Program-made: the position numbers and the translations under genes
Part shown: one piece after another, positions 1-5,179 of the stretch
Position numbering within the stretch: the first letter of the stretch is position 1
How the letters are laid out: each line of letters opens with the position of its first letter
Assembly: GCA_944393305.1 (NCBI GenBank)
Contig: CALXZS010000068.1
Location: 1-7,241, forward strand
Length of the DNA: 7,241 bases
Source of the DNA: an uncultured Clostridia bacterium
GTDB lineage: Bacteria > Bacillota > Clostridia > TANB77 > CAG-508
Reading direction: 5' to 3'
The notes under the pieces: generated by a model
The model's input: only the letters and a program-made list of their open reading frames with translations
The model's database searches: none
Told to the model about the DNA's origin: nothing

Positions 1-1
1 A

Positions 2-559
2 ACTAAAGGAAATGCTTATATAAATGGACATGATATAGAAAAAGATTTTGTAAAAGCAATAGAAAAAGTTGGAGCAATTGTTGAAAATCCAGATTTATAT
101 ATGTATTTATCAGGATATGATAATCTAAAATTAACCGCCAATAACTACAAAAATATTTCAAAAGAAAGAATTAATGAAGTTATAAAAATAGTAGGTTTAG
201 AAAATAGAATAAAAGATAAAGTTTCAACATATTCATTAGGAATGAGGCAAAGGTTAGGAATAGCAGAGGCAATAATAAATAGTCCAGAATTACTTATATT
301 AGATGAACCAACAAATGGTTTAGATGTTGAAGGAATAATTGAAATTAGAAATTTGATAAAAGATTTATCTAAAAATGGAATTGCCATATTAGTATCAAGT
401 CATAATTTATCTGAAATAGGCAATATATGTAGCAGAATAATTGCAATAAAAAATGGAAGAATTGTAGAAGATAGTACTATTGATAATTTTACAGATGGAG
501 GAAAATTATCATTAGAGGATGCTTTTATAAAAAAAGTAGGTGGAAATAAAATTGATTAA
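2..559 (+). CDS. ABC transporter ATP-binding protein, bacitracin/lantibiotic-immunity type (5' partial)
   Basis: This is the cytoplasmic ATPase of an ABC exporter, and it powers the permease encoded next to it. The reading frame is open from base 2, so about 185 residues are visible. The N-terminus with the Walker A loop lies before the window, and the ATG at 101 is an internal Met, not the start. Visible motifs are the loop VGAIVENPDLYMYLSGYDNL (bases 71-130), the ABC signature YSLGMRQRLG (about 230-259), Walker B LLILDEP (290-310), the D-loop NGLD (314-325) and the switch histidine in SSHNL (401-403). The usual Q-loop glutamine is replaced by Glu (IVENP), as in the E-loop described for LanF-type lantibiotic immunity ATPases and common in BcrA-like proteins. 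The gene overlaps the permease start, which indicates translational coupling. The family is secure. The substrate (peptide antibiotic or other) is inferred only from the subfamily. Confidence 0.93.
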   Translation, partial: TKGNAYINGHDIEKDFVKAIEKVGAIVENPDLYMYLSGYDNLKLTANNYKNISKERINEVIKIVGLENRIKDKVSTYSLGMRQRLGIAEAIINSPELLILDEPTNGLDVEGIIEIRNLIKDLSKNGIAILVSSHNLSEIGNICSRIIAIKNGRIVEDSTIDNFTDGGKLSLEDAFIKKVGGNKID

Positions 560-2036
560 GCTAATTCAAAATGAACTAATAAAAATATTTAAAAGAAAAA
601 GTATATATTTCTTATTTCTAATTTCAATTATTGCAATTATAATATACAACAACATTAATCCAGACCAAAATGAAGCACTCAGCTTTAATAGTAGTACAAA
701 AGATTATAATATAGAAGCTATGGAAAAAGCCTTGGATAAAATTCCAAGTGATACGGAGGAATATATTACACAAAAAGCGTCAATAGAGTTATATAAGGTA
801 TACAATTCATTTGAAGAAGGTTCTTGGCAAAGATATGCTTTAAAAGAAGAAAATAGCGGAATGGTAATAAATAATGTTAATACAAATTATAACTTAGATA
901 TAAATAAATATTTAGAAAATATAATTAAGTATGAATTAGATTCTAAATATGAGATAAGTGAAGAAACATACAATACATCCAAAACAAAATATAATGAATA
1001 TCTGCAAGCTTTAAATTCAAATGATTGGAAAGAGTTTGTAAGATTAAAAATACGTAATTTAAAAGAGTTAAAAAATGCATCAAGTGAAGAATTGAACATA
1101 GAAATAGAATATTATAATTTGAGGTTAGAAAATGATATAAACTTTTGGTATAATATTCAAAATCAATATGTGCAGGAGTATAAAAGTAATAGCTATGGAA
1201 TATTAGCAATGAGAAATTACGAAAATGAATCACAAGCTTTTATAAATGAAAACATTAATAGATATAAAGCAAATATGAGCTTATGCAAATATGCCATAGA
1301 AAATAATATAGATTATGATATATCAAATAATGATAATTTGATATTAGATAATAAAATTGACGCAAGAATTTCTTTTATAAGAACTTTTGAACACTTTGAA
1401 ATAATTATAGTAATAATTATTATTTATATTTCTACAACAATAGTAACAGAAGAAACAAATAAAAGAACTATAAAAAGTTTACTAACAAAACCTCATAAAA
1501 GAAGTACAATACTGCTTTCAAAAATATTTGCATGTATTATTACAACAATTATTTCAATGCTAGTTATTTTAATTGCACAGTATATTGTTGGAGGAATTAC
1601 ATTTGGATTTGATAGTTATAAATCAGGCTATATAGGCTATAACTATACAAATGGACAAGTATTTACAATGAATTTATTTATATATAATTTACTTGTTGGA
1701 ATAAGTAAGTTACCAATGTATGTAATAATGATATTATTCTGTATATTTATAGGAATAATAAATAACCACACATCAATGTCAATGATAGTAACCCTAATTA
1801 TATTTTTAATATCAAATGTAGTAATTGTTGAATGGTCAAAAGTTGAATCTCTTTCTTTAGTAACTAGATATTTTATAACAAATAATTGGGATTTTAGTAC
1901 GTATTTATTTGGTGGAATATCTAATATAAGTGGAGTGACCTTCTTTAGTTCAATAATTATTTATATAATATATATGATATTATTATTAGGTTTATCAATT
2001 TATAAATTTAATAAAAAAGAAATAAATAATGTATAG
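540..2036 (+). CDS. ABC-2 type transporter permease with large extracytoplasmic domain
   Basis: This is the membrane subunit of the ABC exporter. It has 498 residues from the GTG at 540. A TTG at 552 would give a protein four residues shorter with better spacing from the GGTGG at 539-543, so the exact start is uncertain; both starts overlap the ATPase gene. Segments in order are a basic amphipathic N-terminus (LIKIFKRK), TM1 at about 22-37, a hydrophilic and probably external domain at about 38-283, and TM2 at about 284-303. Next comes the cytoplasmic coupling motif EETNKRTIKSLLTKPHKRSTILLSK (about 304-328, typical of ABC-2 permeases of the BcrB/NatB type), followed by further hydrophobic helices at about 329-352, 378-405, 412-430 and 466-487. 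The external domain has no cysteine before residue 249 and is rich in Asn, Glu and Tyr, with heptad-like helical stretches. Its size (~245 residues) exceeds that of simple BcrB permeases (~230 residues in total). An AGGAGG overlapping the stop codon served the next, now broken, gene, so the operon once continued. Confidence 0.9.
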   Translation: MEIKLIKLIQNELIKIFKRKSIYFLFLISIIAIIIYNNINPDQNEALSFNSSTKDYNIEAMEKALDKIPSDTEEYITQKASIELYKVYNSFEEGSWQRYALKEENSGMVINNVNTNYNLDINKYLENIIKYELDSKYEISEETYNTSKTKYNEYLQALNSNDWKEFVRLKIRNLKELKNASSEELNIEIEYYNLRLENDINFWYNIQNQYVQEYKSNSYGILAMRNYENESQAFINENINRYKANMSLCKYAIENNIDYDISNNDNLILDNKIDARISFIRTFEHFEIIIVIIIIYISTTIVTEETNKRTIKSLLTKPHKRSTILLSKIFACIITTIISMLVILIAQYIVGGITFGFDSYKSGYIGYNYTNGQVFTMNLFIYNLLVGISKLPMYVIMILFCIFIGIINNHTSMSMIVTLIIFLISNVVIVEWSKVESLSLVTRYFITNNWDFSTYLFGGISNISGVTFFSSIIIYIIYMILLLGLSIYKFNKKEINNV

Positions 2037-2047
2037 GAGGTAATAAA

Positions 2048-2250
2048 ATGAATATTTCAGAATTTTCAAAAAATTATAAGGAAAAAATGTTTAAGGGAGA
2101 AAAATCAGAATTTTTAGAAACAGACCCAGAATTTGTAGAAAGATTTGAAAATTTTGCTTTTTATTTGCCCAAGGAGGTTGTGAGCCACAATTAATAAGCC
2201 ATTCAGGGGCAAATATAAAAATTGGAAATGATAGAAATAAGAGGAGATAA
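2048..2250 (+). pseudogene. carboxymuconolactone decarboxylase family remnant (internal deletion and frameshift)
   Basis: A 48-codon reading frame starts at the ATG at 2048, 7 bases after a perfect AGGAGG (2035-2040), and ends at the TAA at 2192. Residues 1-38 (MNISEFSKNYKEKMF... FLETDPEFVERFENFAF) look like the N-terminus of clostridial carboxymuconolactone decarboxylase (CMD)-like proteins. After FENFAF the reading is nonsense. In the other frame, bases 2152-2250 read FCFLFAQGGCEPQLISHSGA, then NIKIGNDRNK, which resembles the late conserved segment of the same family (FCFLAAQGGCEPQL...GNDK). The middle of the gene (probably 100 or more codons) and the last ~30 codons are therefore missing. 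The family assignment is from memory of typical sequences. CMD-like proteins are small oxidoreductase or decarboxylase enzymes often found with flavoproteins and aldo/keto reductases. The remnant is surely non-functional as an enzyme. The 48-residue peptide could still be translated because the ribosome binding site is intact. Confidence 0.8.
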
Positions 2251-2271
2251 ATTGAATAAATGGAGGATATA

Positions 2272-3345
2272 ATGGATACAATAGAAATTTTAAAGTATTT
2301 GGTAGAGTTTAATACTGTTGAAGATAATGAAAATCAAGAGATAATTAACTGGATTGAAGAATATCTAAAGAAAATAGGGTTTGAATGCAAAAAAATCACA
2401 GATAATACAACTCAAAAAAGTTGTTTGATTGCAGAAATTGGTGAAAATCCCATTATGGCATTTTGTGGACATTTAGATACTGTAAAAGCTTCTGATGCTT
2501 GGACAAAAGATCCTTTCAAATTAAATATTAATGGTAACAAGATATATGGTTTAGGTGTCTGTGACATGAAAGGAGGAATATCTGCATTCTTAAAAGCATG
2601 TTCAAGTATCAATAAAAATAAGTTAAAAAGAGGTATTAAATTATTTTTTACATATGATGAAGAAATAGGATTTAATGGAATTAAATTGTTATTACAGAAT
2701 AATATAGAATTCCCCAAATATTTAATTTTAGCAGAGCCAACAGATTTAGAACCTATAATTGCTACAAAGGGATGTATGGAAATGAAAGTTGATTTTTATG
2801 GAAAATCTTCACACTCAAGTAATCCTAATAATGGAAAAAATGCAATTTTAGCAGCAACTAAGTTTATTGATAAATTAATGATTTTTTCAAAAGAATTACA
2901 AGAATATAAGAATGATACATTTTCAATTCCATATACAACTATTAATATGGGCAAAATTTATGGTGGTGATGTAGTAAATAAAGTTCCAGACAAATGTACT
3001 ATTGAATTTGATGCCAGAACTGTCGAGAAAAGTCATAACAAAATAATTATAGATAAAGTTAAAGATTTATTAAAAGATTATGATGCCAATTTAGATATAG
3101 GAATTAATATACAGGCTAATACAAATAGAGATAATAGTATGATAAAAGAAATTGAAAAAATAACAAAATGTAATGCTAAAAGTGAAAATTATATTACAGA
3201 AGCTAGTTTTATAAAAAACGCTGAATTTATAATATTAGGTGTAGGACCAATGAATGCACATCAAAGTGATGAATATATAGAAAAGGAAAAACTTGATAGG
3301 TTAGTAGAAATTTATAATAATATAATAAAAAAATATTGTTATTAA
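2272..3345 (+). CDS. M20 family metallopeptidase/deacylase (ArgE/DapE-like)
   Basis: This is a cytoplasmic two-metal hydrolase of the M20 family, which cleaves amide bonds in N-acyl amino acids or small peptides. The chosen start at 2272 (MDTIEILKYL) has GGAGG at 2262-2266 with a 5-base gap and gives 357 residues. An in-frame ATG at 2260 would add MEDI but has only a distant GAGGAG. Family landmarks are all present, numbered from 2272: CGHLDTV with metal ligand H67 and catalytic-associated D69, GVCDMKGG with bridging D98, the Glu pair DEE at 130-131, LAEPTD with metal ligand E155, SSHSS with H181 of the lid/dimerisation domain, and the C-terminal metal ligand H330 in NAHQSDEY. The length is normal for compact ArgE/DapE/CPG2-like proteins. 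It follows directly on the broken decarboxylase gene, whose last bases supply its leader. The exact substrate (acetylornithine, succinyl-diaminopimelate, N-acyl amino acid) cannot be decided. No arginine or lysine biosynthesis genes are nearby, so a catabolic or detoxifying deacylase is equally possible. Confidence 0.93.
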   Translation: MDTIEILKYLVEFNTVEDNENQEIINWIEEYLKKIGFECKKITDNTTQKSCLIAEIGENPIMAFCGHLDTVKASDAWTKDPFKLNINGNKIYGLGVCDMKGGISAFLKACSSINKNKLKRGIKLFFTYDEEIGFNGIKLLLQNNIEFPKYLILAEPTDLEPIIATKGCMEMKVDFYGKSSHSSNPNNGKNAILAATKFIDKLMIFSKELQEYKNDTFSIPYTTINMGKIYGGDVVNKVPDKCTIEFDARTVEKSHNKIIIDKVKDLLKDYDANLDIGINIQANTNRDNSMIKEIEKITKCNAKSENYITEASFIKNAEFIILGVGPMNAHQSDEYIEKEKLDRLVEIYNNIIKKYCY

Positions 3346-3403
3346 CTTTCATTAGTAAAAATGTAAGTATAAATAATTATTTAATAACATATAAAACAAA
3401 ATA

Positions 3404-3497
3404 AAGAATGCTATACGCACTACGCTGGAATCCTTCCAGCTTGTTTGAACGCTTACGCGGAACTGCAAAATCTTTAACATACAATTTAAAATAATTA
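3404..3497 (+). repeat. Hairpin repeat, copy A
   Basis: Copy A contains a perfect 7-bp hairpin, GCTGGAA-TCC-TTCCAGC (3424-3440). It is followed by a conserved right arm that starts CGCGGAACT at 3456 and ends ACAATT at 3486. That right arm matches copy B without gaps at 26 of 31 positions (3741-3771). Both copies also share CACT before the hairpin and AGCTT/AGCTC after it, while the stem sequences differ. A preserved fold with changed stem bases suggests a structured dispersed repeat. The left arm, clear in copy B, is barely recognisable here (TAAAGAATGC near 3403-3412). Because it lies 78 bases after the peptidase stop and is followed by TTGTTT, the hairpin might also act as a weak terminator. 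Outer boundaries are approximate. Confidence 0.6.
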
Positions 3498-3554
3498 ATA
3501 TAACTATGAACTGTAACAATAAGTAAAAAAATTAAAAATTTTCTAATAAAACTA

Positions 3555-3585
3555 TTGACCGGTAGTTGCTACCGAATAATATAAT
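3555..3585 (+). promoter_or_regulatory. Promoter with dyad operator in a 19-bp spacer (MerR-like layout)
   Basis: TTGACC (3555-3560) and TATAAT (3580-3585) are separated by 19 bases. A perfect dyad CGGTAG-TTG-CTACCG (3560-3574) lies between them, overlapping the last base of the -35 box. A long spacer with a dyad between the two boxes is the hallmark of promoters activated by MerR-family regulators, which untwist the DNA to compensate for the extra bases. An alternative -10, TAATAT (3577-3582), would give a 16-bp spacer and a repressor-type operator instead. The next + strand gene is the aldo/keto reductase at 3804, with a leader of about 210 bases that contains repeat B. No MerR-type gene is in the window, so the regulator would have to lie elsewhere. 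Confidence 0.6.
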
Positions 3586-3610
3586 TATATCGAAAATTAA
3601 AAAATGTCAA
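3584..3610 (-). promoter_or_regulatory. Possible opposite-facing promoter sharing the operator
   Basis: Read on the minus strand, bases 3610-3605 give a perfect TTGACA and bases 3589-3584 a perfect TATAAT. The spacer is only 15 bases, shorter than optimal. Transcription would start at about 3577 and run through the dyad at 3560-3574, so a protein bound there could control both directions. No minus-strand gene follows before the peptidase gene, so this may be a relic of a divergent regulator gene that has been lost, or a chance match in AT-rich DNA. Confidence 0.3.
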
Positions 3611-3627
3611 CAGTGTTTTACAAAAAT

Positions 3628-3792
3628 ATATAAAAATTAAAGAAAGGTCTATATTAGTTGTTTTAAAATTTGTATATTTCAAAATTTCTTGTTCCTTGCT
3701 GTCACTGCTAAAATTCTTTGAATTTTACAGCTCCAAACTGCGCGGAACTACGAAATTTTAAATATACAATTAGAATATAAAAATAAGAAAGG
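3628..3792 (+). repeat. Palindromic element (copy B) flanked by direct repeats
   Basis: The core (about 3648-3774) is a long imperfect palindrome. Left arm 3670-3695 pairs with right arm 3744-3769 over about 23 base pairs, with a one-base bulge at 3680 and a small internal loop. Inside it is a second hairpin: CTG plus TAAAATTC at 3705-3716, loop TTT, and GAATTTTA plus CAG at 3720-3730. The core is bracketed by ATATAAAAATTAAAGAAAGG (3628-3647) and the same sequence lacking two bases (3775-3792). The right flank contains part of the aldo/keto reductase ribosome binding site. This looks like a small non-coding palindromic element that landed in the 5' leader of the reductase gene and duplicated the site. 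The AT-rich flanks make a chance match possible. Copy A, about 285 bases upstream, shares its right arm. Confidence 0.55.
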
Positions 3793-3803
3793 AAGGATTT
3801 TTT

Positions 3804-4649
3804 ATGGAAAAAATTAAATTAAACAATGGTGTTGAAATGCCAGTATTAGGATTAGGAACATTTTTATTAAAACCACAAGAAGCAGAAGAGGCTGTATATA
3901 ATGCATTAAAATGTGGTTACAGACTTATTGATACTGCAAATGCATATATGAATGAAAGAGCAGTAGGAAGAGGAATTAAAAAGAGTGGAATTCCAAGAGA
4001 AGAAATATTTTTAGAATCAAAACTATGGCCAACAGTTTACACAAAAGAAACAGCAGTAGATGAAATGCTAGAAAGACTTGATACAAACTATGTAGATTTA
4101 CTACTTATTCATCAACCAGCAGGAGATTATTTAGCAGGATATAAAGCTATGGAAAAAGCTGTTAAAGAAGGAAAAGCAAGAGCAATAGGATTATCTAATT
4201 TTGAAGGTAAACCATTAAAAGAAATATTAGAAAATTGCGAAATAAAACCAACAGTTATTCAAGTTGAAGCACATCCATATTATCCACAAAACGAACTAAA
4301 AGAAGAATTAAAAGATTATGATATGCATATTCAAGCTTGGTATCCATTAGGACATGGAGATAAAGGATTAATAGAAGAGCCTATATTTACAGAATTAGCA
4401 CAAAAATATGGAAAATCAAATGCTCAAATTATACTAAGGTGGCATGTTCAATCTAGAAATATTGTTATTCCTGGAAGCAAAAATCCAGAACATATTAAAG
4501 ATAATGGAAATATATTTGATTTTAAATTAACTGATGAAGAAATGAATGAAATAGCAAAAGTTAATAAAAATAAGAGATATTATATTCCAGACCCAGCTGT
4601 AACAGCAAGTTATGCAAAAATGGAATTAAACCCAGAAGCAGATGTATAA
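3804..4649 (+). CDS. Aldo/keto reductase
   Basis: This is a cytoplasmic NAD(P)H-dependent oxidoreductase of the aldo/keto reductase family, reducing aldehydes or ketones to alcohols. It has 281 residues, a normal length for the AKR5-like bacterial group. The ATG at 3804 is 7 bases after GGAAGG. The catalytic tetrad is complete: D43 (LIDTANAY), Y48, K73 (ESKLWP) and H103 (LLIHQP). Cofactor and barrel motifs GLSNF (129-133), VQVEAHPYYPQ (153-162) and VIPGSKNPEHI (221-231) are present. The usual Lys of IPKS, which contacts the 2'-phosphate of NADPH, is Gly (IPGS), with a Lys two positions later; this could alter NADH/NADPH preference. A MerR-like promoter about 220 bases upstream is the likely control point. 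The stop codon is followed two bases later by an unrelated gene fragment, so the 3' side has been rearranged, although the protein end (NPEADV) looks natural. The physiological substrate is unknown. Confidence 0.95.
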   Translation: MEKIKLNNGVEMPVLGLGTFLLKPQEAEEAVYNALKCGYRLIDTANAYMNERAVGRGIKKSGIPREEIFLESKLWPTVYTKETAVDEMLERLDTNYVDLLLIHQPAGDYLAGYKAMEKAVKEGKARAIGLSNFEGKPLKEILENCEIKPTVIQVEAHPYYPQNELKEELKDYDMHIQAWYPLGHGDKGLIEEPIFTELAQKYGKSNAQIILRWHVQSRNIVIPGSKNPEHIKDNGNIFDFKLTDEEMNEIAKVNKNKRYYIPDPAVTASYAKMELNPEADV

Positions 4650-4651
4650 AA

Positions 4652-4894
4652 TCAAAAGGAAATATACCGAATAATATTGAACAAATACAAATATCAGAAA
4701 ACGAAATTAATATATGTGATTTACTAGTTAGAATTGGATTGGCTAGTTCTAAAAGTGAAGCTAAAAGAATGATTAGTGGTAATGGAGTAAAAATTAACGG
4801 AAAATCTGTTACAGATATAGGAAAAACAATTACAATTGATGAGGAGATAGTAGTGCAATTTGGAAAGAATAAATTTAAAAAAGTGACTAATTAG
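4652..4894 (+). pseudogene. tyrS: Tyrosyl-tRNA synthetase C-terminal (S4 domain) fragment
   Basis: Eighty codons in a frame different from the upstream reductase read SKGNIPNNIEQIQIS, then a typical S4 RNA-binding domain: INICDLLVRIGLASSKSEAK, RMISGNGVKINGKSVTDIGK and the tail VVQFGKNKFKKVTN. In clostridial tyrosyl-tRNA synthetase this is the C-terminal domain that grips the tRNA anticodon arm. The catalytic domain (HIGH and KMSKS motifs) is absent. No ATG, GTG or TTG precedes the domain in this frame, and no ribosome binding site is placed for one, so this is a headless 3' remnant and not a small S4 protein. It begins two bases after the reductase stop codon, which puts a recombination junction near 4650. 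The reading frame has remained open to its natural TAG, so the event seems recent. A stand-alone S4 protein (YaaA/RqcH-partner type) was considered, but the SKGNIPNN linker favours a tyrS origin. Confidence 0.82.
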
Positions 4895-4988
4895 GCATAG
4901 AATGATTTTCCCTTATATGTTATTATATGAATTAATATAAATAGTTGATTGGAAATAATAAAATAGTAAAGGATGATAAAATGGAAAA

Positions 4989-5138
4989 ATGGCTAAAACT
5001 TGCAATGGAGATACAAAAATTAAATATTTTTCGATTGATGAACTTCCATTGCTTGCAGAAGAAAAAAATAATAAAGAGCAAATTGAAATGTGCATTAGAG
5101 CAGCAAGAGATGAAAATTGGAAAGTAGAATTTGAATAA
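4989..5138 (+). pseudogene. NUDIX hydrolase C-terminal fragment
   Basis: The frame ending at the TAA at 5136 reads MAKTCNGDTKIKYFSIDELP, then LLAEEKNNKEQIEMCIRAAR and DENWKVEFE. This is the characteristic C-terminus of clostridial NUDIX hydrolases of the ADP-ribose pyrophosphatase-like group, where the F-[FS]-x-[DL]-E-LP-x-LAEEKN...EQIEMC...ENW pattern recurs; the match is from memory. The NUDIX box itself (GX5EX7REUXEEXGU) is absent. A stop codon in this frame at 4977 and a poorly spaced ribosome binding site (AAAGGA at 4968, 15 bases before this ATG but 7 before the out-of-frame ATG at 4981) argue against an expressed gene. The bases just upstream read IVKDDK in another frame and may be a second scrap of the same gene. 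A 60-codon frame at 4945-5127 is a shadow of this remnant. Confidence 0.72.
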
Positions 5139-5179
5139 AAAATATAAAAATTTATTGATATTGAATAAGGGGGATTTCC

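Larger units (their letters stand above)
3346..3803 (+). other. 458-base gene-free region with two hairpin repeats and a promoter
   Basis: No reading frame here looks like a protein on either strand. The region contains a perfect AT-only palindrome at 3370-3383, repeat A (about 3404-3497), a promoter with a dyad (3555-3585), a possible opposite-facing promoter (3584-3610), repeat B (3648-3774) flanked by near-identical direct repeats, and the aldo/keto reductase ribosome binding site GGAAGG (3791-3796). The GC content of the repeats is visibly higher than that of the surrounding DNA, with clusters such as TACGC and CGCGGAACT that stand out in this genome. Confidence 0.8.

Noticed and set aside
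145..387. Minus-strand open frame antisense to the ATPase gene
   Set aside because: It lies entirely within a well-supported coding gene, has no ribosome binding site and reads like the reverse of an AT-rich gene.
887..1233. Two minus-strand open frames within the permease gene
   Set aside because: They are overlapping shadows of the permease external domain with low-complexity hydrophobic translations and no start signals.
2048..2250. Sequencing frameshift in an otherwise intact decarboxylase gene
   Set aside because: Correcting the frame would still leave only about 70 codons, with the middle and the end of the protein missing, so a real deletion is needed.
2260..2271. Upstream ATG of the M20 peptidase as the true start
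   Set aside because: The ATG at 2272 has GGAGG at a 5-base gap; the one at 2260 has only a GAGGAG 13 bases away.
3424..3440. GCTGGAATCCTTCCAGC hairpin as a dedicated terminator of the peptidase gene
   Set aside because: It is followed only by TTGTTTG, not a proper T run, and belongs to a larger repeat seen again at 3690-3774. A secondary terminator effect is possible.
3346..3803. CRISPR array or riboswitch in the gene-free region
   Set aside because: Only two or three diverged repeat copies occur at irregular spacing, with no equal-length spacers and no recognisable riboswitch core.
4652..4894. Independent small S4-domain protein gene
   Set aside because: No start codon or ribosome binding site lies ahead of the domain, and the linker before it matches the tyrosyl-tRNA synthetase pattern.
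4945..5127. A + strand 60-codon frame starting TTG at 4945, or ATG at 4981 with a well-spaced AAAGGA
   Set aside because: The translation is meaningless, while the neighbouring frame over the same bases reads as a NUDIX hydrolase C-terminus. It is most likely a frame shadow of that remnant.
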